NCBI GenBank assembly: GCA_039817415.1
Contig: JBCBVV010000061.1
Coordinates: 1-37,785 of the forward strand
Source of the DNA: JALEFZ01 sp039817415
GTDB taxonomy: Bacteria > Bacteroidota > Bacteroidia > J057
Reading direction: 5' to 3'
DNA length: 37,785 nucleotides
Notes under the pieces: generated by a model
What the model was told of the DNA's origin: nothing
Seen by the model: the letters and a program-made list of their open reading frames with translations, nothing else
Database searches by the model: none
Made by a program: the position numbers and the translations under genes
Shown: piece by piece, positions 25,501 through 33,931 of the stretch
Position numbering within the stretch: position 1 is the first letter of the stretch
Layout of the letters: every line of letters begins with the position of its first letter

Positions 25501-27496
25501 TAAAAGTGTAGCGATTGAAGTTGTTGTATTGATTGGGTGGACGAAGGGAAATATCAAGAATATTCGAGGTTGAGTGTCCAAAGAAATGAACCACAGAAAC
25601 TCCATCAGAAATCTGGTCATGATAGGAGGCAGTAGCTGGGTCAATGGTGATATCATCGCTTCTTTTCTGGAAGTAGTTTGCCTTTCCTCCGAAAGGAAGA
25701 GATTGATATACATCTATATAGAAACTAAAAGCATCCTCGATTGCATTCTGCTCGGATCGGGTATTACCTCCTCCTAGAAACACCCCTTGCTTCATCCATC
25801 TTTCCCATCCTTTGTGCTCATAATCATTGACTTTATTCAAATAGGCTATGCCCATCGCATCATTCAGTACATTGACTCGACCGATAGCAGCTTCAGGATT
25901 GATTTCTAGGGAATTTAGGTCGAAGTGGGAGACAAACTCATAGTCTGTTGCTGGATAGCCAAATGTGGGTACCAAGGGTTCAGCACCAACAAACTTTCTG
26001 GTTTCATAACGCCCTTTACCCCATAACATGAAGTACTCAGGTTTGATGCTCCAATTGTCTAGGGCATACTTACAAAAGCGCTTAATGGCCCAAGGAGTAA
26101 GAGAGCCATAACCAAATTCATCATAAATTTCATCTGTATAAACCACCATGGTCGACAGTGGATTCACGGTAGCCGTATCACGGTACTGTGCCATGGCCTC
26201 TGCGGATGATTTTAGGTCTCTGTGGGCGATGATGACATATTCCTTTCCCTGTCTGTCATACAGTCTGTTCAGCTTAGAACCTTCAATTCTGGGCTTTTTA
26301 ATCCCTCGGTCTGTGGTCAAGTATAGATCTCTTTTACCGTTGAAAGGGAAAATGATCACCCTTGCCTCTGTGCCGTTCATGACACCTACTTGTCTTATTC
26401 GATTGGTCAGGTCATAAACGTAGACAGAATCGTCTCCAACCGCATTATCAAACTGGAAATAAGCACGTGTTCCTTTCTCCCAATCGGTGATCTTGATGGT
26501 TGAATCTCCAAGCATATCTGTCAACCTGTCGTAGGTTAAAGAAGCCCAGGAAACGTGGTTGTTATCAACTGATCCTCTTAATGCTTCGAAGGTCAATTCT
26601 GAATTTTCAGAAAGATTCCCATTTAGGTTGAAAGTTCTGCCGTAGGTGTGCATGTACACACTATTGGTTCCCACGGTAGAGTCAATCACCACACCTTGCC
26701 CTGCCATAGAGACATTCAGGATATGCTGGGTATTGGAACGCCCAAAGATTCTGGTTTTTAGGGTAACGGGTCTTCCCGTATTGGCAGCCAAAGGGGTAGA
26801 CATCTGAATCTTCAGCGGAGGATTATTAACAGGATCAGGATTGGCAATGTATCCAAATCCAGGCCCCATGTATCCTTCTCCTGTAACATAGTCCGAGTTC
26901 AGGGTATAAAAGGTGTCGAAAGATCCACCTCCACCAAATAAGTATTGGGACAGGTCCTTGTTCGGCCCATTTGGGTGATAATCTTGGCGTGTTTCAAAGG
27001 CGAAGAATGACTCTGGTGTATATAGATTGTAGGTTGGATCAAAGGTATTAAAGACCCTCAGTCCAACAGGATTGTCATCCCAGGTTAGAAAGTAAACTGA
27101 CTCATCAGTAAAGATGCTAAACTCCTTAGAAGGCTGTAGATCATCTTTCAATACCCCTGTAACGGGATCTCGGTACATGACAGAATCCATTTTCCCATCA
27201 TTGGCAAAACCAAAAAATTCCACATAAGAAAGCGTGGAACCATTGCTTTGAACATAAATGGGTATTTCTCTACCTCTGTAGAAAACCTGAAGGTTGGCAG
27301 GAGGAACTGTTGACAAGTCATGACCAGCCGTTAAAAGATCCTGAAGAGTTACTCTGTACAAGCCATCTTCCTCTACCACAAGCCTGATAAAAGTTTTATC
27401 AGAGTTGGCACGGTACCAATCGTTACCGTAATCAAACTGCGCAAATGTAGCAATCGTTGATAGGGCAAAAACCCAAAATAATACGTAATTCTTCAT
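22526..27496 (-). CDS. porU2: Type IX secretion sortase-like protein, PorU2 type
   Basis: 1,656 residues from the ATG at 27496; the GTG one codon earlier is part of the upstream stop overlap. Signal peptide at 1-20 (ending TFAQ). A gingipain-type C25 cysteine peptidase domain covers about 420-760, with H641 in FFGHS and C671 in MGCYGGDF as the catalytic dyad. CARDB/Ig-like strands fill the middle (two DSI(T/D)V-type modules near 790 and 1,350). The C-terminal 110 residues (YPNPFSTSTRFVYTL...DGTDEYGDPLANGVYLYRV) are a FlgD-like/type A sorting domain, which classical PorU also ends with in a shorter form. By family it acts at the outer membrane, cleaving or attaching cargo of the type IX secretion system. 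The start codon overlaps the PorV-like stop (TGATG), so the two are translationally coupled. Confidence 0.9.
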   Translation of the reverse strand: MKNYVLFWVFALSTIATFAQFDYGNDWYRANSDKTFIRLVVEEDGLYRVTLQDLLTAGHDLSTVPPANLQVFYRGREIPIYVQSNGSTLSYVEFFGFANDGKMDSVMYRDPVTGVLKDDLQPSKEFSIFTDESVYFLTWDDNPVGLRVFNTFDPTYNLYTPESFFAFETRQDYHPNGPNKDLSQYLFGGGGSFDTFYTLNSDYVTGEGYMGPGFGYIANPDPVNNPPLKIQMSTPLAANTGRPVTLKTRIFGRSNTQHILNVSMAGQGVVIDSTVGTNSVYMHTYGRTFNLNGNLSENSELTFEALRGSVDNNHVSWASLTYDRLTDMLGDSTIKITDWEKGTRAYFQFDNAVGDDSVYVYDLTNRIRQVGVMNGTEARVIIFPFNGKRDLYLTTDRGIKKPRIEGSKLNRLYDRQGKEYVIIAHRDLKSSAEAMAQYRDTATVNPLSTMVVYTDEIYDEFGYGSLTPWAIKRFCKYALDNWSIKPEYFMLWGKGRYETRKFVGAEPLVPTFGYPATDYEFVSHFDLNSLEINPEAAIGRVNVLNDAMGIAYLNKVNDYEHKGWERWMKQGVFLGGGNTRSEQNAIEDAFSFYIDVYQSLPFGGKANYFQKRSDDITIDPATASYHDQISDGVSVVHFFGHSTSNILDISLRPPNQYNNFNRYTFMIAMGCYGGDFAGASVSTSFGETWVSEANRGAIGYLANSSAGYLNPLKQHGRVFYNDLYRRMNGQPIGKVIQETLRLYTDSLQGIQYRNHGRQLNLQGDPAVTIFFPQRPDLEVNESSVYFTPENFTAQDDSFQINIVVSNFGLVTDDSITVEVRQQLPNGTIYNGHPKVRIPMVAFRDTVSFILKNPVGNEMTGQNFFEVFIDPENNVEEYFENNNYTKVAKLVAGNIAAILYPQEYGIVAENKISLKASAFFMTPEEDIPFIFEIDTVYRFSSSFKQTSPIIQGRATFVEWELPFDLEPEQVYYWRVRLADVEPVSWSTASFKYIPGKEGWAQAKFPQFLRNTPNDIKFNEFQGKVDFNTFGGSFEFIGENGGRNFIYNKNGVLKGNARENGFSTDGVLWVILDRFTLEEKSGSQQLGIFDAATAPTTNSPGQMFKLREAIYNLNEGDYIAIGTRRNPKVPLWDPSIFDALKQVGVSDNIRLLKDGEGFLILGRKGNSPGTAVEVYEPQSGTNLILDKDIYSSETAGSLTSTRVGPAIEWDDLLWDWNSQDLINQENTTVDVYGIRPNGTKFLLKENLSKGTHDLSDINSGDYPYLELKANLEDTVYRTAPQMDNWHVFYEPATDAVVDLITNFEFRSDTVFEGEDVFIHMAARNIGSRDLDSIDVALSVEREDRTRLILDTLRIAPLLVNGGAVEFEYNFNTIGKELSGDVLYLVEINPELKQPEIHFFNNIYVRPFYVVNDDKNPILDVTFDGKHIMDGDIVSPQPEIIIEVNDENQFVAVDDTNTFELYFKRGVSAGIEFERIFIEGEPRIDWQPGQLPENRARLYFNPGMTEPLEDGEYTLRVQGQDKNGNAAGRGGNFYEIKFSVENASTITQVLNYPNPFSTSTRFVYTLTGADLPELFQIHIYTISGRMVKMIDLLELGEVYFGHNITNYAWDGTDEYGDPLANGVYLYRVVMKMPGEEIQVRDEKTKRFFNNGWGKMVIMR

Positions 27497-28620
27497 CACT
27501 GAATATGGAATTTCAATGAAACAACATGTGAGTAAAGCGTTTCAGAAAAGTTGCCAATGTTGGCGAGAGCATAATCTATGGTAAAGTTCTTTACAACCAA
27601 TCCTACTCCCGCAGTTGGGAACAAGGAGGTAACTTCTTCACCTTGGCTATTGAAATTGTTTTGTAGGTTATAAAACCCTCCGCGAAGGAAAGCTACCTTT
27701 CTACCCAATCCATTTTTGTAAGCCAGCTCAAAGCCTGCTCTAGGATCAAAACTGATATCTCCTCCACTGGCAATCGCTTCTGATCTTGCCCCATCAAAGA
27801 AGAGGTTGTTATCAAGGCTCAATAATAAATTGAAGGTATTTCCTAGCCTGAAATCATAGGCCAAACCAACTCTAAGAGCTGGTCTCGTGATTTCTGTACT
27901 GTTTTCTGTAATTACATTCCCTGTATTGATAAATGCATCACGGAATGTCTCGGTATTGAACGTCCAGGCATTGATGGTATTAGTCGCATCCGTGAGATTA
28001 AGACCTGCGATAAAGCCGTTTCTTTCATATCTCACACCCAAGTCTAGCCCAACGCCCCATGCATTGGCAAACCTACCAATTGCGCGATAAATGATTTTAA
28101 TATTCGAACCCATACTTAGTCCTCTGACTTTGTTGAGCTTCCATGCATATGAGAAAAGTGCAGCAAGCTCCACATCAGAAAAGGATTCCAACTTATCGAA
28201 GTTGAAAGTTCCATCGGGATCAATCAGTTGTAAGGTATTGGGGATATCATCAATTCCAAGATGGATAAATGAGACAGCAAACCTTCTGTCCCCAACTGAA
28301 TCAACTGGCATGGTGAAACCCGCATAGTTATAATTGGCGATGTTGGCAAAGTAGGAAGCATGCATAGCGGCAACTTCCGGGTATTTCAAAGCGTGTTCAG
28401 TAGCAAGGCCTGCTGGGTTCCAGTAAGCAGCTGTTACATCAGTCGCAGCAGCAGTAAGGGCGTTACCCATGCCAAAGGCTCTTGCGCCTACACCGATCTT
28501 TAAAAATTCGTTACTGTATTTAACCGGCCCGTCTGTTGGATCGCTGGATCCTTCCTGTGCAAAGCAGCTACCAAGCAGGAAAAGTAGCAGTCCTAAGCAC
28601 AGCGCAAAGTTTCTAGCCAT
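27496..28620 (-). CDS. PorV/PorQ-family outer-membrane protein
   Basis: 374 residues with a signal peptide of about 21 residues (ending CFAQ). After it comes NEFLKIGVGARAFGMGNALTAAATDVTAAYWNPAGL, the hallmark of the PorV/PorQ (UPF0164) family of 14-strand outer-membrane proteins. The remainder alternates strands and turns and ends in a long aromatic strand (HVVSLKFHI), fitting a barrel. In type IX secretion, PorV shuttles cargo from the translocon to the PorU sortase, and this gene's one-base overlap with porU2 supports such partnership. Whether it is the main PorV or a dedicated partner for PorU2 cannot be settled from this window. Confidence 0.88.
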   Translation of the reverse strand: MARNFALCLGLLLFLLGSCFAQEGSSDPTDGPVKYSNEFLKIGVGARAFGMGNALTAAATDVTAAYWNPAGLATEHALKYPEVAAMHASYFANIANYNYAGFTMPVDSVGDRRFAVSFIHLGIDDIPNTLQLIDPDGTFNFDKLESFSDVELAALFSYAWKLNKVRGLSMGSNIKIIYRAIGRFANAWGVGLDLGVRYERNGFIAGLNLTDATNTINAWTFNTETFRDAFINTGNVITENSTEITRPALRVGLAYDFRLGNTFNLLLSLDNNLFFDGARSEAIASGGDISFDPRAGFELAYKNGLGRKVAFLRGGFYNLQNNFNSQGEEVTSLFPTAGVGLVVKNFTIDYALANIGNFSETLYSHVVSLKFHIQ

Positions 28621-28949
28621 AATATGATACTTGAATAAGTCTTATTCGAATACAGGTAAAAGTATCATTCTACACTGGCTTATCTTGTCTCTTATCGGAT
28701 GAATGGTCATAATTCAGCGACAAAAAACTTGAATTTCTAACTTCTGGAATATCCTGATTAGCAGAAAGTCAGCGTAAATGATGATTGGAAATATAAGCAC
28801 TACAGGACTATTTGCAAATGCGAAAAAACGCCTCTACTAACCTGATTTACTTGGTCATTCCTGTAAAAGCTATCCTGTAAATGAATAACGAAATTAGGCT
28901 TGTTTAAGTCTTCCAACCAGACGGCATTTTTAGCCGACCAGGAGGCGAT
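28621..28949. other. Intergenic region upstream of the porV-like gene
   Basis: No credible ORF. At its left end lies the nested inverted repeat 28626-28666. A short direct repeat (CCTGTAAA twice, near 28860 and 28874) is the only other pattern. No clear TAnnTTTG element is visible on the minus strand. Confidence 0.5.
28626..28666 (-). promoter_or_regulatory. Nested inverted repeat abutting the porV-like start codon
   Basis: GAATAAG and CTTATTC flank a single T (28633-28647) and are enclosed by GATACTT (28626-28632) and AAGTATC (28660-28666). The structure begins six bases upstream of the start codon, so it could act as an operator or fold in the mRNA to hide the ribosome entry site. Confidence 0.45.
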
Positions 28950-29657
28950 TTAATCGAGTGGGGATTGGCTTAGTCTTTCGCGCATCTCAGCTATGTAGCG
29001 AGGGATATTAGGAATAAGGTGGTTTTCGTAGATCTGGAGCATTTCCATAAAGGCATCGCTATAAATGATCTCACTTTCATATATCCTCACCCTTTCTAGA
29101 ATTCTTTTGAGGATATAGAGCAGATCTCCCCAACGCTGAAAGCCGTAGAGGTACTTTCTTTTATGGAATCGGAGTAAAAATTGTTCGTATCCCCCTAATT
29201 CTCCTACATCTACTCCTATAATCTTGCTTGTCATTCGAGGAATTCCAGCAGTAGTAGCGGGTGTCCATGCTTCATAAAAACCATCCAGGGTAGAGGGGTC
29301 ATCACAGACCAAAATCCTATCAAACATCAGCTCAAACAGGATATGGGCAACAAACCAATCTCGTTTAATTTCTCCATTGGGAAAGAAAGACCGGATCAAG
29401 TCGGTCAAATACTTGTTTTCGTATTTGAAGAAATCTGCACTATGGAAATAGGCATCCGCTTCAAAATGGCGAAGCATTCCTTTTCCAAGTTTTTCAAAAT
29501 CGGAATTTGGAGAATCCTTTAGGGCGGATTCCACCATTCGTGCCTTTAATCGGAGGTTCCCATTGAAGATGGGAAGGAGATCAGGCTGCGCAACTCCCAC
29601 GATAAACCAATGGTTATCGATGTCTTTGTCTATATAATAATGCGCTACAAAATTCAT
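28950..29657 (-). CDS. Hypothetical protein, faint resemblance to ACP phosphodiesterase family
   Basis: 235 residues, helical, without signal peptide or membrane segment. It starts MNFVAHYYI, like the acyl-carrier-protein phosphodiesterase AcpH (MNFLAHL..), and has a later HFEADAYFHSADFF segment with regularly spaced His and Asp, as in HD-like metallohydrolases. Other conserved-looking His residues occur at DWFVAHILFELMFDR and FHKRKY. The similarity is short, so the assignment is tentative. It is divergent from the first peptide transporter, with the palindrome 29795-29806 in between. It has no obvious terminator. Confidence 0.75.
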   Translation of the reverse strand: MNFVAHYYIDKDIDNHWFIVGVAQPDLLPIFNGNLRLKARMVESALKDSPNSDFEKLGKGMLRHFEADAYFHSADFFKYENKYLTDLIRSFFPNGEIKRDWFVAHILFELMFDRILVCDDPSTLDGFYEAWTPATTAGIPRMTSKIIGVDVGELGGYEQFLLRFHKRKYLYGFQRWGDLLYILKRILERVRIYESEIIYSDAFMEMLQIYENHLIPNIPRYIAEMRERLSQSPLD

Positions 29658-29794
29658 GACCCATCTCTTCTCTATTCGCTAAAATACAAAAGTTTAATCG
29701 GTTTTTCTATTCAGAACTTTAGATATGCGCAAATTTCGAATTTAGACATATCATGCTGTTTTGGAATTATTTCGAATCACGAATTTTAGCATCA

Positions 29795-29806
29795 TATGCA
29801 CGCATA
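29795..29806. promoter_or_regulatory. Palindrome TATGCACGCATA, second copy of the fad-type operator
   Basis: Differs by one central base from the fad promoter palindrome (15615-15626) and extends by one base pair to ATATGC-AC-GCATAT. A half-site (TATGCGC) lies nearby at 29724-29730. It is 86 bp upstream of the first POT gene and 137 bp from the divergent gene. Confidence 0.45.
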
Positions 29807-29891
29807 TCAATTATAAGTGTCATATTTTCCTTTTTACATACAAAAAGGCTAATTTCAATATTTAGTAATAAAATGAACTAAATCTGCCTAC

Positions 29892-31937
29892 ATGAATACC
29901 AGTGCTTTTGCAAATCAGCGGCAACTATTCGGCCATCCCATTGGGCTCTATATTCTTTTCATGACTGAGCTTTGGGAGCGTTTTTCCTATTACGGGATGC
30001 GCGCTATTCTTACCCTTTACATAGCCGAATCAGCCATGTCAGATAACCCAGGCTTGGGTTGGGACAACGCGCAAGCACTAGCCCTTTATGGATGGTACAC
30101 CATGCTGGTATACGTAGCTTCTATCCCTGGAGGTATCCTTGCAGATAAATTCATTGGTCAAAAGCGCTCTGTGATGGTTGGAGCTGTCTTGCTCGTAGCT
30201 GGACATGGAATTTTAGCAATCGATGCACTATGGGCTTTCTTCACAGGTCTTGGTTTGATCATCCTAGGTGTAGGTGCACTGAAGCCCAATATTTCCACCA
30301 TGGTAGGAGGGCTTTATAAGCAAGGAGACGAAAGACGAGACCAAGGATTCTACATCTTCTATATCGGTATCAATGTAGGTGCTTTCCTATCCTCTATCAT
30401 TGTAGGTGTCGTGGCCAAGGCTTATGGTTGGCACTATGGATTCGGGCTTGCCGGAATCGGGATGTTAGTTGGCTTTCTGGTTTATGTTTGGGGACAGAGA
30501 TTTTTGCCTGGCATCGGGGAAGCGCCCTTAAAAGGTGCTGATGCTGGAGACGAAGGAACTACCTCCCTAGGAGAACTGTTTAGAAGACTCGCTACAAGCC
30601 CCTTACACCTGGCCATTACCTTGATTTTGGCAATAGGCCTCTCAGCAGGTGCATGGTTCCTGATCGAAGAACCAGTTGAAAAATATGCTTATGGTGCACT
30701 CGGAATCTTCGTCTCCCTTGTAGTGGGGATGTTGATGATGATCTATAAAGACATTGAAGGAATTGAAAAGGATCGATTTCTGGTTCTGTTAATCTCCTTC
30801 CTGATTGTGATTGTGTTCTGGGGAGCCTTTGAACAAGCAGGTGGTTTGATGAACCTTTATACCGATGTAAAAATTGATCGCAATATTCCGCTTCTGGTTG
30901 TTGATATCCTTTTAGCAGGCGGAGCGGCAGTCCTCTTCTTTATGGGATTCAGGGATTGGAGAGCAAAGAAAGATACCGCAAATCTCTTCCTGATCTTGGG
31001 TGGGGTGGTAGCTGCCATCTATGCTTACCTAAGAACTCAAGCCTTAACCGTTTCTCCCTATGAAGTACCAACGGCTGTATTCCAGTCTGTAAATGCCTTT
31101 TTCATCATGATCTTCGCCACAGTAGTGGGCGCCTTTTGGATATGGTGGAGAAAGAAGGGCTGGGAATCATCTTCTCTTTTCAAAATGGCCCTCGGTACTA
31201 TCATCATGGGGATAGGCTTCCTCTTTATGGCACAGGCTTCTAACCAGGTAACTCAATATGGCGACAAAGCTGCCTTGATTCTACTTGTTCTAGCTTATCT
31301 CTTCCATACACTTGGTGAACTTTGTGCTTCTCCGGTTGCCTTATCCTTTATTACTAAGCTAGCTCCGGTCAAATATGTATCCCTTATGATGGGGGTTTAC
31401 TTTGCCATGACAGGCTTTGGAAATAAAATCGCTGGTTATATCGGAGAAAATTCTCAGGCAGAACCCATCAAAATGGAACTCACAGCTTCTGTAGAAGATT
31501 TGAAACCCTTCGTAGCAGATAGTATCCTACAAAAGGGTAAGAATTTTGAGATTGTCGGCGAAGTATATGGGAATGGAAATGAGTTTACCATGGTCGCTGG
31601 ACAGGCTGATTTAAAGAAATATTTTTCTTTTGAAGGAGAGAGCGAAGAGACCTTATTAGGCTATTTGGAGGAATATCCAGACTCAGAATCCGATCCCTTT
31701 ACCGCCATTCTTCGATTCGAAAGAGAGGAGAAAAAAGAAGGCAATAGCTTGAGTGCGGATGGCTACAAAGGCAAAATGGAAATCTTTGAAGTTCAGGATG
31801 ACAAAGAATTCTGGACCTTCATGAGTGTATTTGGATTTACAGTCGCCTTCTCTGTCTTGCTACTGTTGTTCCTGAAGCCATTGAAGCGTCTGACGCATAA
31901 CGCGGAGGATGTAAACGAAGGAATGGGCGGTCACTAG
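29892..31937 (+). CDS. POT-family proton-coupled peptide transporter
   Basis: 681 residues of the PTR2/POT branch of the major facilitator superfamily. The signature TELWERFSYYGMRAILTLYI lies near the start, and FYIFYIGINVGAFLSS is the second PTR2 motif. It imports di- or tripeptides with protons across the inner membrane. An unusual feature is a 120-residue hydrophilic insert (about 518-638, acidic, no Cys) between the last two membrane helices; most bacterial POTs are near 500 residues and lack this. A paralog follows 91 bp downstream, but a terminator at 31955-31998 suggests separate transcripts. Confidence 0.92.
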   Translation: MNTSAFANQRQLFGHPIGLYILFMTELWERFSYYGMRAILTLYIAESAMSDNPGLGWDNAQALALYGWYTMLVYVASIPGGILADKFIGQKRSVMVGAVLLVAGHGILAIDALWAFFTGLGLIILGVGALKPNISTMVGGLYKQGDERRDQGFYIFYIGINVGAFLSSIIVGVVAKAYGWHYGFGLAGIGMLVGFLVYVWGQRFLPGIGEAPLKGADAGDEGTTSLGELFRRLATSPLHLAITLILAIGLSAGAWFLIEEPVEKYAYGALGIFVSLVVGMLMMIYKDIEGIEKDRFLVLLISFLIVIVFWGAFEQAGGLMNLYTDVKIDRNIPLLVVDILLAGGAAVLFFMGFRDWRAKKDTANLFLILGGVVAAIYAYLRTQALTVSPYEVPTAVFQSVNAFFIMIFATVVGAFWIWWRKKGWESSSLFKMALGTIIMGIGFLFMAQASNQVTQYGDKAALILLVLAYLFHTLGELCASPVALSFITKLAPVKYVSLMMGVYFAMTGFGNKIAGYIGENSQAEPIKMELTASVEDLKPFVADSILQKGKNFEIVGEVYGNGNEFTMVAGQADLKKYFSFEGESEETLLGYLEEYPDSESDPFTAILRFEREEKKEGNSLSADGYKGKMEIFEVQDDKEFWTFMSVFGFTVAFSVLLLLFLKPLKRLTHNAEDVNEGMGGH

Positions 31938-31954
31938 ATTGCCTCCATTTATAG

Positions 31955-31998
31955 GGAAGAATATGCTATCCGATGGATGGGATTTTCTTCCTTTTTTT
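31955..31998 (+). terminator. Terminator between the two transporters
   Basis: GGAAGAA pairs with TTCTTCC across a loop that itself holds ATCC/GGAT, followed by seven T. It is longer-looped than the other terminators, so confidence is lower. Confidence 0.65.
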
Positions 31999-32028
31999 AT
32001 GCTAATGTGAAACTAACCAACGACTTCT

Positions 32029-33858
32029 ATGGATAATACGACCTTTTGGCTCATGGTCGGAGGATGGATCTTTGTACTGATCTGGATCCCCTTTGTCATT
32101 GCCACCAATAGAAAAACTCACCCCAAGGCACTGTTCATTCTGTTCTTCGCAGAAATGTGGGAGCGATTCTCCTACTATGGTATGCGTGCCCTATTAACCC
32201 TCTACATGACCAAAGTGCTCTTCGCAGCGCTGGCAGATGGAGAAATCAAATCTCTTGGGATTTATGGTTCCTATACCGCCATGGTATACCTATTCCCAGT
32301 GGTAGGAGGTTTGATTGCAGACAGGATATTTGGCTTCCGAAAAGCTGTTATCTGGGGTGGCGTATTGATGGCATTGGGCCATTTCGCACTGGCCATCATG
32401 GGCATGGGCTTTGAGGATAATATTCCCCTATTTTTCGCCTCACTCGCATTGATCATTGTCGGTAATGGTTACTTCAAACCAAACATTTCCTCCTTCCTAG
32501 GGAAATTCTATGATAAGAATGACCCCAGAAAAGATGGTGCCTTTACCATCTTCTATATGGGGGTCAATATTGGCGCCTTTCTATCTACGCTGACTTGTGG
32601 ATACGTAGGAGAAACCATTAGCTGGCACTATGGCTTTGGCTTGGCTGGTATCGGTATGATGATCGGACTGATTGTATTCTGGGCCATGAGTAGTTCCTTT
32701 GGAAACGAAGGCTTGCCACCTGAACCCAAAGAAGGAAAACCATCAGGTCTACAAAGAGATTTACCCGTTTATATTGGTTCTCTGATTGCCGTACCCATTG
32801 TTGCTTTTTTCCTTGAGTTGGATGAAGTACTTAATTTCCTCCTTTTGGCAGCTAGTGGCGCCATTTTGGGTAATCTGATCTTGAATGGTATAGATGAACG
32901 AAATGAAGGCGATAGCCTAGTAAAAGCAGGCCAAAGTGTCATTTATGGTCTGATTGCCGTGGCAACTGTTATATTCTTCCCTGCCTATTATGGCCTTATA
33001 CCGGAAACAATTGCCAATGTCAATACAGTCTCCCTGGCGTACTATGGGATCATTGGGGCTTTTGCCTTGCTGATTATCTTCATTGTCTTGGCCGTAACGC
33101 AAAAGCAATCCGATGAATTGAGCGAAGAAGTAGATGGAGAAGGAGAGGATGCTACCAAGGTGCCGAAAAAAGCCGTTGGAGAGAGGCTACTGGTCATTCC
33201 GGTACTCTTCATATTCCATGCACTTTTCTGGGCTCTTTTTGAGCAGGCAGGTGGTTCATTGACCCTATTTACGGATAAGAATGTAGACCGAGTGTTGTTT
33301 GGTAGTGAAATTCCAGCTTCTGTATTCCAATCTTTGAATGCGCTCTTCATCATTTTGCTCGCTCCTGTTTTCTCATGGATGTGGATCAAACTGAACAAAT
33401 CCGGAAGAGAACCTTCTACACCTTTAAAATTTGTATTAGGGCTGGCTCAATTGGCCTTAGGTTTCGCCATCATTGTTGCAGGTATCAATATGTTTGCTTC
33501 AGATGAAGGCCTAGTCCCGATGATCTTCTTGGTTTTGATGTACCTATTCCATACAACAGGTGAGTTGAGCCTTTCACCTGTAGGTCTATCTATGATTACC
33601 AAGCTATCTCCTACCAAAATTGTAGGCTATACAATGGGAGTATGGTTCCTTTCTATTTCACTGGCCAACAAAATGGCTGGCGAATTGGGGAAACTAACTG
33701 CAACTGAAGGGGGAGGTGAAGGTCTAAACCTGACTGATTCTTTAGCCATTTACGGTGACACCTATTTAACATGGGGTGTGTACGTAGTAGGTGGTGCAGC
33801 ATTAGTCTTGTTGATGCTAGTACCTATTCTAAGAAAATGGATGAATGGTATTCACTAA
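32029..33858 (+). CDS. POT-family proton-coupled peptide transporter, second copy
   Basis: 609 residues with the same PTR2 signatures (AEMWERFSYYGMRALLTLY and FTIFYMGVNIGAFLST) and many membrane helices. It lacks the long hydrophilic insert of the preceding paralog; the corresponding stretch here is only about 20 residues (Gly/Thr-rich, TATEGGGEGLNLTDS). A charged linker (about 362-382, EEVDGEGEDATKVPKK) sits in the middle. It presumably imports small peptides; tandem copies suggest different substrate preferences. It ends at a bidirectional terminator shared with the convergent phosphatase gene. Confidence 0.92.
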   Translation: MDNTTFWLMVGGWIFVLIWIPFVIATNRKTHPKALFILFFAEMWERFSYYGMRALLTLYMTKVLFAALADGEIKSLGIYGSYTAMVYLFPVVGGLIADRIFGFRKAVIWGGVLMALGHFALAIMGMGFEDNIPLFFASLALIIVGNGYFKPNISSFLGKFYDKNDPRKDGAFTIFYMGVNIGAFLSTLTCGYVGETISWHYGFGLAGIGMMIGLIVFWAMSSSFGNEGLPPEPKEGKPSGLQRDLPVYIGSLIAVPIVAFFLELDEVLNFLLLAASGAILGNLILNGIDERNEGDSLVKAGQSVIYGLIAVATVIFFPAYYGLIPETIANVNTVSLAYYGIIGAFALLIIFIVLAVTQKQSDELSEEVDGEGEDATKVPKKAVGERLLVIPVLFIFHALFWALFEQAGGSLTLFTDKNVDRVLFGSEIPASVFQSLNALFIILLAPVFSWMWIKLNKSGREPSTPLKFVLGLAQLALGFAIIVAGINMFASDEGLVPMIFLVLMYLFHTTGELSLSPVGLSMITKLSPTKIVGYTMGVWFLSISLANKMAGELGKLTATEGGGEGLNLTDSLAIYGDTYLTWGVYVVGGAALVLLMLVPILRKWMNGIH

Positions 33859-33877
33859 GCCAATCCTCTTTAGCTAT

Positions 33878-33915
33878 AAAAAAGGGCCAGAATCAAATGA
33901 TTCCGGCCCTTTTTT
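33878..33915. terminator. Bidirectional terminator between convergent genes
   Basis: A nearly perfect stem AAAAGGGCCAGAATCA / TGATTCCGGCCCTTTT with an A-run on one side and a T-run on the other. It serves the second transporter and the convergent phosphatase gene. Confidence 0.93.
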
Positions 33916-33931
33916 ATCTATTCCATTCAAA

